This document shows, one piece after another, positions 18,911-27,151 of a DNA stretch of 64,000 nucleotides. Source of the stretch: Chloroflexota bacterium (GTDB taxonomy: Bacteria; Chloroflexota; Limnocylindria; Limnocylindrales; CSP1-4); the NCBI GenBank assembly GCA_021786265.1, contig JAJYNP010000141.1, positions 54,605 through 118,604 of the forward strand. The letters are read 5' to 3'. The notes beneath the pieces are model-generated. The model was not told the DNA's origin. It did no database searches and worked only from the letters and a program-made list of their open reading frames with translations. Positions within the stretch are counted from its first letter, which is position 1; each line of letters starts with the position of its first letter. The position numbers were made by a program, and so were the translations under genes.

Positions 18911-19513
18911 ATGGACCGCTTGTTCGGGCGTCCCCGCCCTTCCGACGAGCAGAAGCGCCGCATTCCCCCCGGCCAGTACCTCACCGAGAAGTGGCCCGTG
19001 CTGCACTACGGGTCCGTCCCGCGCACCGACCTCGCCACGTGGGACTTCAAGGTGTGGGGCGAGGTGGAGCGGCCGCTCGACCTCTCCTGGGCCGAGTTCC
19101 AGGCCCTGCCCCGGAAGACCGTCCACTGCGACATCCACTGCGTGACCCGCTGGAGCAAGCTCGACGCCCAGTTCGGCGGCGTCCCGATACGGGCGATCCT
19201 GGAGCGGGCGGGTATGAAGCCTTCGACGCGGTTCGTGGTCGCGCACTGCGAACAGGGCTACACGACGAACCTGCCGCTCGACGTGCTGGACGACGACGAC
19301 GTCCTCCTGGCCGACTCGTTCGCCGGCGAGCCACTGGAGCCCGAGCACGGGTACCCGCTGCGGCTCATGGTTCCCAAGCGCTACTTCTGGAAGAGCGCCA
19401 AGTGGATCCGCGGCCTCCAGTTCCTCGACCACGACATGCCGGGGTTCTGGGAGCGCTACGGCTACCACAACGAGGGCGACCCCTGGAGGGAGGAGCGCTA
19501 CTCGGCCGACTGA
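18911..19513 (+). CDS. Sulfite oxidase-like molybdopterin-binding protein (YuiH type)
   Basis: 200 residues, a single oxidoreductase molybdopterin-binding domain. Typical features: WDFKVWGEVERPLDLSWAEFQALPRKTVHCDIHCVTRWSKLD with the molybdenum-ligand Cys in DIHCVTRWS (about residue 78), GVPIRAILERAG, CEQGYTTNLPLDVLDDDDVLLA and YPLRLMVPKRYFWKSAKWIRGLQFLD. It lacks the heme and dimerisation domains of full sulfite oxidase and has no Tat signal, so it is the short cytoplasmic family. Electron partner unknown. Its last 18 coding bases are part of the left 26-bp direct repeat of the insertion described next. Confidence 0.92.
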   Translation: MDRLFGRPRPSDEQKRRIPPGQYLTEKWPVLHYGSVPRTDLATWDFKVWGEVERPLDLSWAEFQALPRKTVHCDIHCVTRWSKLDAQFGGVPIRAILERAGMKPSTRFVVAHCEQGYTTNLPLDVLDDDDVLLADSFAGEPLEPEHGYPLRLMVPKRYFWKSAKWIRGLQFLDHDMPGFWERYGYHNEGDPWREERYSAD

Positions 19514-19518
19514 CCGGG
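19493..19518 (+). repeat. 26-bp direct repeat, left copy (insertion boundary)
   Basis: Perfect match to 20793-20818, exactly 1300 bp away. This copy overlaps the last codons and stop of the YuiH-like gene (coding ERYSAD then TGA, then CCGGG). Confidence 0.85.
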
Positions 19519-19759
19519 TCGGCCACTTCGTCGCCCCGGCGGCACGAACAAGCTTCTGGTGCCACGATCTCCGTGACGCACGCAGTTCAACGGCGGCTCT
19601 GTCTGGCTCGGTGATCAGGCCACGTGGGGAGGCAGGCTGACGGAAGGCTACGCGCCGAGTGCTCGACGAACCTCAGCGACGAAGGAGGGAGCCCGTTCCT
19701 GCAGCCTCGCGAGAAGCCCGGCGAGGTCGATCGCGGGTCGCATGTAGTCCTCCACCATC

Positions 19760-20209
19760 TCATGGAGCGCCCCAGAGCACGGCGTCAGGATCGAGGCTCC
19801 ACTGGTTCACCAGGAAGGTGTCGAGGCGCTGCACCTCGATCCCCAGTTTCCCGAGCGAGGCCGCGGGGAAATGCCGTTCGTTGTCGGTCACGATGCAGTC
19901 CGCCTTCGCCGCCAAGGCGCTGGCGACTACGTGGCGGTCGTGGGGGTCAACGTCCTCCGGCACGACGGCCAGGAAGGCGGTGCCGCCGACCATCGCCTCC
20001 TCGAAGCCTTCTTCCATGCAGCTGCGTGTTCGGCGCAGCTTCGAGCGATCCAGGTCCGGTCGCTTGGATCCGAGGTTGTCGAACACCTCGTCAAGGATCC
20101 GCCTGCTCCAGACGGGCTGGAACAGGCGCCGCTCGGCGAGCCGGAGCAACAGATCGCGGCTCAGCTGTCCGTAAAGGACGCTGGCGTCGAGGACAGCGAC
20201 GTACGCCAC
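19760..20209 (-). CDS. PIN-domain toxin (probably frameshifted near its end)
   Basis: Likely ribonuclease toxin of a type II toxin-antitoxin pair. 149 residues with PIN acidic residues in VLDASVLYG (Asp8), RILDEVFDNL, VDPHDRHVVASALAAKADCIVTDNERHFP. The stop at 19760 comes early: shifting one base at the run of four C (19770-19773, plus strand) lets the protein continue in the next frame as WALHEMVEDYMRPAIDLAG... LARLQERAPSFVAEVRRALGA to a TAG at 19648, a normal PIN-family C-terminus. So either one extra base in the run truncated the gene or there is a sequencing error. The catalytic core is intact. The antitoxin gene lies 10 bp upstream. Confidence 0.82.
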   Translation of the reverse strand: MAYVAVLDASVLYGQLSRDLLLRLAERRLFQPVWSRRILDEVFDNLGSKRPDLDRSKLRRTRSCMEEGFEEAMVGGTAFLAVVPEDVDPHDRHVVASALAAKADCIVTDNERHFPAASLGKLGIEVQRLDTFLVNQWSLDPDAVLWGAP

Positions 20210-20219
20210 GCTGAAGCTG

Positions 20220-20663
20220 TTACTGCGGGAGATTCAGTTCGATCGCCTCGCGGGCCATCTCACGAAGCATCTCCCGTCGGGCAACGCTGCGTTGCTGCCG
20301 GTAGGCGAGCACATCGGCCAGCTTGATACGCCTGTGCGTCCCCGTTCGATCGAAGGGGATGTCCCCCCGCTCCAGGAGTCGAATCAGGTACGGCCGCGAC
20401 ACGTTGAGCAGGTCCGCAGCCTGCTGCGTGGTGAGCTCGGTTGCCACGGGCATGACGCTCACCCGGTTCCCCCGAAGCAATTCGCCGGCCACCTGAAGCA
20501 GGAGTTGTCGCAGAGAAGCCGGCAATGGAGTTCTCTCGCCGGAGTCATCCACCAGAAGAGAGACGTGCTCGTCAGCCTGCAGGAGGCGCTCCACCAGCAG
20601 GATGCCATCCCGCTCGTTTGTCAGAGCGGCGACTGGGTCTCTGGTCGGAACGAGCGTGGACAT
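20220..20663 (-). CDS. Excisionase/MerR-type HTH antitoxin
   Basis: 147 residues. The second half is a winged-helix of the excisionase (HTH_17) type: ELTTQQAADLLNVSRPYLIRLLERGDIPFDRTGTHRRIKLADVLAYRQQR, followed by a basic helical tail REMLREMAREAIELNLPQ that would bind the toxin. The first 70 residues are a helical region of unknown role. It precedes the PIN gene with 10 bp between them, the normal order for antitoxin-toxin operons, and most likely represses its own promoter in 20664-20790. Confidence 0.85.
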   Translation of the reverse strand: MSTLVPTRDPVAALTNERDGILLVERLLQADEHVSLLVDDSGERTPLPASLRQLLLQVAGELLRGNRVSVMPVATELTTQQAADLLNVSRPYLIRLLERGDIPFDRTGTHRRIKLADVLAYRQQRSVARREMLREMAREAIELNLPQ

Positions 20664-20792
20664 GTCAGCACCTCAATGTCGCAGCAGCATAGGACACAGT
20701 CGCAACAAACGCAACTAGCACTGTGTGCTTCCGTGAGGCACATCGGTCTGCGCGCCCAGGCACGGTCTGCTACCCCTTACGTTGGTGATGAC

Positions 20793-20818
20793 GAGCGCTA
20801 CTCGGCCGACTGACCGGG
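20793..20818 (+). repeat. 26-bp direct repeat, right copy (insertion boundary)
   Basis: Identical to 19493-19518. It still reads ERYSAD-stop in one frame although no gene runs into it, so it is a copy of the end of the YuiH-like gene. Sequence after it (20819 onward) may be the original downstream DNA of that gene. Confidence 0.85.
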
Positions 20819-20945
20819 CCCTGCGGGTCGCACGACGAAGGCCGCGCGTCGTCCCCCCGGCGGCGGTGCCCGCCCGCGCCCGAACCGCTGGTTCCATGCG
20901 CAGATGTGCGATTGGGTGGAAACTGCTGGGCCAATGAGGGGGCCG

Positions 20946-21725
20946 ATGATGACGAACAACCGCGACGGTCTGCCAGGGGCTCTCAGCAGGCTCCTCGCAC
21001 CGCTCCGCCAGTACATCGCTGAACTGGACGCGGCGAGCCGCGAGAGCATGCAACGCGACGTTGAGATGCGCGAGCTCGCAAGGGCTGAGCGCCGGGAGCG
21101 CGAGGCCGAGCTACGCGACGAGGCCGAGCTGTTCACGGCAAGGCTGCCGACGTGGCTGAGGCACGATACGGGTGGGCCTGGCTCGCGGTGGGTGGCCGCG
21201 GCTGACATCGTCCTGCGGCGGCGGCGAGGGCGTCCGCCGTTCGCCGTCCACGTGGGTCGCTCGCGGCCTGGCCTGACCTTGCTCCGGGGCTCGCAGTTGC
21301 GGCTCGTGGAGCGCCACGCTCCCGTCGGGTTGGCAGCGGCCCCGTCCGCTGACGCGGCGGCAGATCCGCAACGTGCGGTCCTCCGGGAGCGCCGCACGTT
21401 CGAAGTACTCGAGGGACCACTGGCCGGGGTGCTGATCGACGTGGCCGCCCGCCCGGCGAATGGCCTCCGCCGCGAGGCCCTGACAGCGGCCGCCATGGTG
21501 GCACCGGTGGGCGAGCGGATCGCCGAGGTACCGGACGCCGCGCACAGCGTGCTGCGACAGCTGGAAGAGTGCCGGCGGCAGGCCGATCACGCCGAGGCGG
21601 TCCTCCGACACCGGCGCCACTGGGCATGGGCCCATTCGCCGACCAGGCCGCGTCAGGCGGAAGTCCGCGTCGAGACGGTGGACCGCCGAGCGACCGGCGG
21701 CGAGGATCGGCCGCCGCGCACGTAG
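20946..21725 (+). CDS. Hypothetical protein with coiled-coil N-terminus
   Basis: About 259 residues from the ATG at 20946 (next codon is also ATG), with a GAGGGGG ribosome site 7-10 bp ahead. Residues 1-55 are a charged helical stretch (RQYIAELDAASRESMQRDVEMRELARAERREREAELRDEAELF) that reads as a coiled coil. Residues 56-200 are mixed alpha/beta without a recognised motif; the tail from 215 is basic and disordered. Minus-strand frames also stay open here (21111-21863), so coding is likely but not certain. No family recognised; it lies between the insertion and the PTS genes. Confidence 0.45.
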   Translation: MMTNNRDGLPGALSRLLAPLRQYIAELDAASRESMQRDVEMRELARAERREREAELRDEAELFTARLPTWLRHDTGGPGSRWVAAADIVLRRRRGRPPFAVHVGRSRPGLTLLRGSQLRLVERHAPVGLAAAPSADAAADPQRAVLRERRTFEVLEGPLAGVLIDVAARPANGLRREALTAAAMVAPVGERIAEVPDAAHSVLRQLEECRRQADHAEAVLRHRRHWAWAHSPTRPRQAEVRVETVDRRATGGEDRPPRT

Positions 21726-21981
21726 CAGACCGAGGCGGTGGCGCCTCGACATCCCGACGACCCCCGGGGAGCACCCCCGTGGCTGCCGAGCGCCCGTCCT
21801 CAGAGCGAGGCGCGGGCAGGGAATCCAGGCCGACTGGCATCTGCGGACACGCGGCCTCGTCACGAATCTGCTGGCAGCTCCGGTACGGACCAGTCTAGGC
21901 CGTTAGGCCCTTGACGACGGCCTTGCCCCTCGCTTTGCTCGCTACGCGATCACTGGCAAGGTGTCGAGCCGGGGCAATCCG

Positions 21982-22533
21982 ATGAGGGTCCTGTCCGTGA
22001 CGAACGCAGTCGGCGCGAGAAGCCTGTCGGCGCTTCTGCCAGGACGTGCCATCAGGCTGCGGCAGCCCGCTCACGACTGGCGTGAGGCCGTGCGACGTGC
22101 CGGCGAGGCGTTGACGGCAAGCGGAGCGGCCAGCCCTGCCTACGCGGATGAGATGATCGCGACGGTCGAGCAGCTTGGCCCGTACATCGTGATCGCCCCG
22201 GGCATCGCGCTCGCTCACTCGCGCCCGTCGGCTGCGGTTCGTCGAACCGGGCTCGCCTGGGTCACCCTGGCCCAGCCCGTCGCCTTCGGGCACCCCGAGA
22301 ACGATCCGGTCAGCCTCGTCGTGGCGCTGGCCGCGGTCGACGACAGCTCCCACGTCGAGGCGCTCGCCACGCTCGCCAACCTCCTCGGCGATGACGAACG
22401 GCGCGGCGCACTCATGGCCGCCTCGGACGCCGCCGCGCTCAGGTCCATCGTCGCGGCGTACGAGGCGAGTCACGCGGAGGGCACGTCATTGCCGAGCATC
22501 GGTTCATCGGGCTCTGACGGAGGTCGGCGTTGA
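21982..22533 (+). CDS. PTS EIIA component (fructose/mannitol/ascorbate type)
   Basis: 183 residues of the EIIA-2 fold that takes phosphate from HPr-P and passes it to EIIB. The phospho-acceptor His lies in IAPGIALAHSRP (His79 from this start), with the family pattern DWREAVRRAGEAL near 31-43 and MIATVEQLGPYIVIAPG ahead of it. Length fits UlaC-like proteins with a Ser/Gly-rich tail. A GTG at 21961 is an alternative start. EIIB starts 31 bp downstream and EIIC after that, so this is the first enzyme of a three-gene ascorbate-type PTS. Confidence 0.88.
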   Translation: MRVLSVTNAVGARSLSALLPGRAIRLRQPAHDWREAVRRAGEALTASGAASPAYADEMIATVEQLGPYIVIAPGIALAHSRPSAAVRRTGLAWVTLAQPVAFGHPENDPVSLVVALAAVDDSSHVEALATLANLLGDDERRGALMAASDAAALRSIVAAYEASHAEGTSLPSIGSSGSDGGRR

Positions 22534-22564
22534 TCGCAATGGATCACGGAGGCTTGGTCGAGGC

Positions 22565-22843
22565 GTGAAGATCCTGGCGGTATGCGGCATGGGGCTCGGC
22601 AGCGGCCTCTTGCTGAGGATGCAGGCGGAGAAGGCGCTGAAACAGCTGGGGCTGAAGGCCGATGTCGAGGTCGCCGACATCGGGTCGGCGCGCGCCGCGG
22701 CCCAGACGGCTGACCTGATCGTCACCACCGCAGAACTCGCCCAGCAGATCGGCCCGGTAAGGCCACGGATCGTCACGATCCGCAACTTCATCGACCTGAA
22801 CGAAATGGTGGAGAAGCTGCGCGCCGCACTGCCGGAGGGCTGA
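22565..22843 (+). CDS. PTS EIIB component (ascorbate/SgaB type)
   Basis: 92 residues from a GTG start. The phosphocysteine is in VKILAVCGMGLGSGLLLRM (Cys7), the P-loop-like Cys motif of EIIB of the ascorbate/galactitol class; the rest (DVEVADIGSARAAAQTADLIVTTAELAQQIG) follows the small alpha/beta EIIB fold. It relays phosphate from EIIA to the substrate bound by EIIC. The GTG is preferred because it places the Cys motif at the normal distance from the N-terminus; ATG codons upstream in frame extend into the EIIA gene. Confidence 0.9.
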   Translation: MKILAVCGMGLGSGLLLRMQAEKALKQLGLKADVEVADIGSARAAAQTADLIVTTAELAQQIGPVRPRIVTIRNFIDLNEMVEKLRAALPEG

Positions 22844-23055
22844 GCGTCCGCGGCTTGCCGCGATTCTCGACAACGCGACGGAAGGGAGGTGGTAGAGAGC
22901 CTGAACGACGTTCGTGTGGTCGTCGGGGCTGTCGTGTACCGCGCTGCGGATTGGGCAGACGGGTCATCGACATGGCCTGAACCCAACTGAGCTGCAAGCC
23001 TGGCATCCCCGACGGATGAAGGCGCCGCTCTGTCGGCTGACGAAAGGGAGAGAGC

Positions 23056-24528
23056 GTGGACGTCGGGTATCTGTTCAACTGGATATCGTCGGAGATCTTT
23101 GGGAAGCCCGCGTACCTGATCGGGATCATCACCGCGATCGGGCTCATCGCGGGACGCAAGAGTATTGGCGACATCATCAGCGGGACGGCGAAGGCAACGC
23201 TGGGCTACATCATCCTGGCGGCGGGTGCCGGCGTCGTGATCGCGGCACTGACGCCCTTCGGATCGATGATCTTCGGGGCCACCGGCGCGAACGGGGTGGT
23301 GCCTACCAACGAGGCGATCACGGCGCTCGTCAACGCAAAGCCCGCCTTCGGCACCGACATCGCCTATGCGATGTTCTTCGGCGTGCTGCTCTCGCTCGTC
23401 ATTGCGCGGCTCACGCCGCTGCGCTACATCTTCCTGACCGGCCACCACATGCTCTTCATGGCGACCGTGCTCACCGTGGTGCTGCTCAGCCAGAAGACGA
23501 CCGACGCGCTGGCGGTCGTCGGCGGCGCGGTGGGCCTCGCCACCATGATGGTCGTGATGCCCGCCTTCGCCCATCCCTGGACCAAGAAGCTCACGGGCGG
23601 GCAACCCTTCGCCATCGGCCACTTCAACACGCTCAGCTACATCACGTCCGGCTTCCTTGGCCAGTTTGTCGGCAAGGGCAGCAAGAGCACCGAAGAGATG
23701 GAACTGCCGGACTCGATCAAGTTCGTGCGCGACCCCATGGTCGCGACGGCGGCTTCCATGGTCATCCTCTACCTCGCGTTCGCCCTCGCGCTCCTGGCTC
23801 GAGTCGGCGAGGCAGCGGCGATCAAGGACGCTGGCGGCGGTACGGTCGGTGGCGTCGGGGGGTATCTCGCGGCGCAGTTCGGCAATGCGCTGTCCTTCGG
23901 CGCCGGCGTGGCCATCATCCTGCTCGGCGTGCGGACGATCCTGGGTGAGATCGTCCCCGCGTTCGCTGGTATCGCGGAGCGCGTCGTACCCGGTGCGGTG
24001 CCCGCGCTCGACATCCCGGTCATGTACCCGTTCGCCCCGAACGCCGTGATCGTCGGCTTCCTCATGAGCGTCGTGGGCGGCCTGGTCGGCTTCGTCGTGC
24101 TCAGCGTGTGGCTCGGCCCATGGCTCGCACTGCCGCTCATCCTGCCCGGCATGGTGCCGCACTTCTTCGACGGCGCCGGGGCTGGGGTATTCGGCAACGC
24201 GACCGGCGGCCGGCGGGGGGCCGTGGTGGGCGGCTTCGTCAACGGCTTGCTCATCACCTTCCTCGCGGCGTTCCTGGTCCCGGTGATGAGCGCGATCGGT
24301 TTCGTCAACACGACCTTCGGCGACACGGACTTCCAGTGGTTCGGCATCGTGGCCGGCAACGTGGCCCGTATCGGCAGCGTCGGGGCCGTGGTCGCGCTGG
24401 TCGTGGTCTGCGCGGTTCTCATCGCCGCGGCCAGCTGGTGGCAGACGCACTTCGTTGCGCGGGGCTGGGTTCCGGGCGGGCCGGCCGAGGCCGTCCCTGC
24501 CGAACAGAGGCCCGCACACGCGGCGTGA
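23056..24528 (+). CDS. PTS EIIC component, ascorbate-type (UlaA/SgaT family)
   Basis: 490-residue membrane permease with about 11 hydrophobic spans. Family features: start VDVGYLFNWISSEIFGKPAYLIGIITAIGLI, then GYIILAAGAGVVIAALTPF, FFGVLLSLVIARLTPLRYIFLTGHHMLFMA and PGMVPHFFDGAGAGVFGNATGGRRGAVVGGFVNGLLI, the substrate-site loop of UlaA. The GTG at 23056 has a strong AAAGGGAGAGAG ribosome site. It imports and phosphorylates a sugar acid such as L-ascorbate with the two upstream proteins. No ascorbate-6-P catabolic genes (ulaDEFG) are nearby, so the true substrate is open. Confidence 0.92.
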   Translation: MDVGYLFNWISSEIFGKPAYLIGIITAIGLIAGRKSIGDIISGTAKATLGYIILAAGAGVVIAALTPFGSMIFGATGANGVVPTNEAITALVNAKPAFGTDIAYAMFFGVLLSLVIARLTPLRYIFLTGHHMLFMATVLTVVLLSQKTTDALAVVGGAVGLATMMVVMPAFAHPWTKKLTGGQPFAIGHFNTLSYITSGFLGQFVGKGSKSTEEMELPDSIKFVRDPMVATAASMVILYLAFALALLARVGEAAAIKDAGGGTVGGVGGYLAAQFGNALSFGAGVAIILLGVRTILGEIVPAFAGIAERVVPGAVPALDIPVMYPFAPNAVIVGFLMSVVGGLVGFVVLSVWLGPWLALPLILPGMVPHFFDGAGAGVFGNATGGRRGAVVGGFVNGLLITFLAAFLVPVMSAIGFVNTTFGDTDFQWFGIVAGNVARIGSVGAVVALVVVCAVLIAAASWWQTHFVARGWVPGGPAEAVPAEQRPAHAA

Positions 24529-24548
24529 TCTGCATCCACTCGGGAAGC

Positions 24549-24586
24549 ACCAGGTGGCCCGGGCTCGCGAGTCGGGGCCACCTGGT
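24549..24586 (+). terminator. Terminator of the PTS operon
   Basis: Perfect 12-bp stem (24549-24560 with 24575-24586; ACCAGGTGGCCC/GGGCCACCTGGT) with a 14-nt loop, 20 bp after the EIIC stop. There is no T-run, common at this GC content. Confidence 0.7.
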
Positions 24587-24665
24587 CGCAGATTCAGGCC
24601 AGCCGCAACGTCGTCGGTCTGCCCACGTGTGTGCAAGCGCTGGCCGGGCCGGCGCGGGATGAACG

Positions 24666-25394
24666 ATGCCCCAGCTGCACCGTAGGGGTCCGATCCCACT
24701 CTATGCGCAGGTCAAACAGCTGCTCCGCCTGCGGATAACCGCCGGGGAGGAGCTGTCCGACGGACCGCTGCCGTCCGAGCGGGAGCTGGCGCGTGAGCTC
24801 GGCGTGAGTCGGATGACGATCCGCCAGGCCCTGCGCGAACTGACCGACGAGGGAGCGGTCTTCACAGCGCCGGGCCGGGGGACCTTCCGGGCGTCGCCCA
24901 AGCTCCCCCGGCCACTGGGCGCCCTCACCGGCTTCACCCAGGACATGGTCCAGCGCGGCCTGACCCCGTCGTCGCGGCTGCTGGCCGCGGAGCAGATCAC
25001 AGATCCGCACATCGCGGAGCGGCTGGCTGTCGCGCCGGATGCACCGCTCGTCCGCATCCGGCGCCTGCGCCTCGCGGACGGCGAGCCGATGGCCCTGGAA
25101 GTCACCCACCTGCCGCTCGATCTCTGTCCCGGGTTGCTCAGCATCGACCTCGAGCAGCGGTCCCTCTACGAGGTGCTCCAAACCGTGTTCCAGCTGCGGC
25201 TGAAGGCCGCGGAGCAGTCAATCGAGAGCCGCGTCGCCGAACCGGGTACTGCCGCGCTGCTCCGCGTCGAGCCGAGCGCGGCCGTGCTCTACCTCGAGCG
25301 CACGACGCAGCTGGAAGACGGCCGGTTCGTCGAGTTCGCCAGGTCCTGGTATCGCGGCGACCGCTACCACTTCCGGATCAGCCTCTCGACATAG
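24666..25394 (+). CDS. GntR family regulator with UTRA domain
   Basis: 242 residues. Residues 8-70 are a GntR winged helix (PIPLYAQVKQLLRLRITAGEELSDGPLPSERELARELGVSRMTIRQALRELTDEGAV, then GRGTFRA); residues 85-240 are the UTRA ligand-binding domain of the HutC group (LTGFTQDMVQRGLTPSSRLL, FARSWYRGDRYHFRISL at the end). Members sense sugar phosphates or similar molecules and control adjacent uptake genes, so it likely regulates the ascorbate-type PTS ahead of it. Its 3' end overlaps the cydC 3' end by 17 bp tail to tail. Confidence 0.92.
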   Translation: MPQLHRRGPIPLYAQVKQLLRLRITAGEELSDGPLPSERELARELGVSRMTIRQALRELTDEGAVFTAPGRGTFRASPKLPRPLGALTGFTQDMVQRGLTPSSRLLAAEQITDPHIAERLAVAPDAPLVRIRRLRLADGEPMALEVTHLPLDLCPGLLSIDLEQRSLYEVLQTVFQLRLKAAEQSIESRVAEPGTAALLRVEPSAAVLYLERTTQLEDGRFVEFARSWYRGDRYHFRISLST

Positions 25395-27129
25395 CCTGAA
25401 AGCTCAGTGCCTCGGCTGTTTTCTCGAGGTGGAGGGTGTGCGGCCGATCCCGGGAGGCGGGCGCCGGCCCGGGCGCCGGCCCAAGATCGATCGATGCTGC
25501 CCAGTCGACCGAGCCCATCAGCTCGGGGCGGTGTGTCAGCACGACGACGGTCCGACCTGCGGTCGCGGCGAGCACGTCCCGCATGAGCTCTGCCGCCATC
25601 GACTCGTCGAGGTGTTCGGTGGGTTCGTCGAGGATCAGGATGCTCCGCTGGGCGAGAAGGAGTCGGGCGAGGGACAGCCGCTGACGCTGGCCGCCCGAGA
25701 GCCGCGCGCCGTGTTCTCCGACGCCGGTGTCGAGCCCGTCCGGAAGCGTGTCGACCCAGTCGAGCAGGCGGGCTGCCGACAGGGCCGCGCGCAGCTCGTC
25801 GCGTGTAGCGTTGGGCCGCGCCAGGCGCAGGTTCTCTGCGATGGACGCGTTGAAGACGTGTGGGTCCTGGGCGGCCACGCCGACCGCGCGCCGAACATCG
25901 TCGCCGGCCAGGAGCCGGATGTCGATCGGTCCGGTTGAGCTCACGAGCTCCACCGTCCCGCCGCTCGGCTCCAGGAACCGCAGCAGGATCGCGCTCAGCG
26001 TGCTCTTGCCCGACCCGCTCGGCCCGGTGACGAGGGCTCGCTCGCCCGGGCCCAGCTCCAGGTCGATCCCGCGCAGCACCTCCTGGCCGTCTCCGTATCG
26101 GGCGCGCAGGCCTCGCAGGCGGAGGCCGCAGGGGCCCGGAGGAAGTGCCGCGGGCTCGGGCGGCTCACGAACGGGATCCGGCCGCCCGAGAACGTCCAGC
26201 AGGCGCTCGGCGGCGGCGGTGAGCCCCGGAACGTGCTGGGCGGCGGGGATGAGACCGGCCACCGCCTCGTGGGCGGCGATCGGCGTCAGGGCGACGACGG
26301 CGAGGGCAACGCCGTCGAGCCTCCCGGCGCGGACGGCCTGGATGCCGACGGCGAGGGCCAGCCATACTGCCGCCCCGCTCGCGAGGCCCGCGATCAACGT
26401 GCCGATGCCAGCCCCGGCCGCCACCCGCTTCTCACCGGCCGCCACCGCCGCGTTCAGCGCGGACAGGTCCGCCATCCGGGCGGGCAGGGTCCCCGCGGCG
26501 AGCAGCTCCGGGGCGCCGGCCAGCAGATCGAGCGAGGCTGCGGCAAGCTCGCCGCGGGCCGGGGCCAGTCGACGTTCCGCGCGGCCCGTGACGCGGTTCA
26601 CCAGCAGCGGGCCACCGACCGCGACCAGCAGCAGCGACGCGGCGAGGAAGGCGCCGGCCGCAGGCACGAGCGCCCCCACGAGCAGCGCCGCACAGAGCCC
26701 CACGAGCCCGGCGACCGCGAAGGGCAGCAGCACGCGCAGCCAGAGATCGGCCAGCTCGTCCACGTCGGCCACCAGGCGGGCCAGCAGGTCGCCCGAGCGG
26801 AACTCGGCGATCCCAGCGGGCGCCAGACGCTCGAGGCGCGCATAAGCTCGGCCTCTCAGCTCCGCCAGGATCCGGAATGCGGCATCGTGCGCCGCCAGGC
26901 GCTCGGCGTACCGCAGCGCGGCCCGGCCGATGCCGAATGCGCGGACGGCGGTGATCGCCACCATCAGGTAGAGGATCGGGGGCTCCTGCGCGGCACGTGA
27001 CAGCAGCCAGGCGGAGGTGGCCGTGAGCCCGACCGCCGCACCGGCCGCCCCCGCGCCCCCGAGCACGGCCAGCATCAGCCGCGGCGCGACCGGCCGGCCG
27101 AACTGCGCGACACGGGCGAGCGGGCCCAT
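25378..27129 (-). CDS. cydC: Thiol reductant ABC exporter, CydC subunit
   Basis: 583 residues: membrane domain (about 1-290, six spans; MLAVLGGAGAAGAAVGLTATSAWLLSRAAQEPPILYLMVAITAVRAFGIGRAALRYAERL is the CydC N-terminal signature) and nucleotide-binding domain (about 350-560) with Walker A GPSGSGKST, signature LSGGQRQRLSLARLL and Walker B ILILDEPTEHLD. With CydD it exports glutathione or cysteine, needed to assemble cytochrome bd. The ATG at 27129 follows the cydD stop by 22 bp; the open frame upstream of it is only antisense/out-of-frame overlap with cydD. Confidence 0.93.
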   Translation of the reverse strand: MGPLARVAQFGRPVAPRLMLAVLGGAGAAGAAVGLTATSAWLLSRAAQEPPILYLMVAITAVRAFGIGRAALRYAERLAAHDAAFRILAELRGRAYARLERLAPAGIAEFRSGDLLARLVADVDELADLWLRVLLPFAVAGLVGLCAALLVGALVPAAGAFLAASLLLVAVGGPLLVNRVTGRAERRLAPARGELAAASLDLLAGAPELLAAGTLPARMADLSALNAAVAAGEKRVAAGAGIGTLIAGLASGAAVWLALAVGIQAVRAGRLDGVALAVVALTPIAAHEAVAGLIPAAQHVPGLTAAAERLLDVLGRPDPVREPPEPAALPPGPCGLRLRGLRARYGDGQEVLRGIDLELGPGERALVTGPSGSGKSTLSAILLRFLEPSGGTVELVSSTGPIDIRLLAGDDVRRAVGVAAQDPHVFNASIAENLRLARPNATRDELRAALSAARLLDWVDTLPDGLDTGVGEHGARLSGGQRQRLSLARLLLAQRSILILDEPTEHLDESMAAELMRDVLAATAGRTVVVLTHRPELMGSVDWAASIDLGPAPGPAPASRDRPHTLHLEKTAEALSFQAMSRG

Positions 27130-27151
27130 CAGGCTGTGCGCCAGGGCCGCA

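Larger units (their letters stand above)
19493..20818. mobile_element. 1.3-kb insertion carrying a PIN toxin-antitoxin pair, flanked by 26-bp direct repeats
   Basis: The 3' end of the YuiH-like gene is duplicated exactly at both ends of a segment holding only the PIN-toxin and HTH-antitoxin genes. The interior is visibly less GC-biased at third positions than its neighbours. This is what insertion into a gene's 3' end looks like, with the target sequence restored, as for integrative elements using an att site. No integrase or transposase is inside, so the element was mobilised in trans, has lost its enzyme, or arose by recombination between repeats. The repeats are seen; mobility is inferred. 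Confidence 0.5.

Noticed and set aside
19519..20792. Insertion sequence
   Set aside because: No transposase, terminal inverted repeats or short target duplication; only long direct repeats at the ends.
20904..21863. Minus-strand frames over the coiled-coil protein
   Set aside because: Long frames stay open on both strands, but the plus-strand one has a ribosome site and a believable helical N-terminus; kept with low confidence only on the plus strand.
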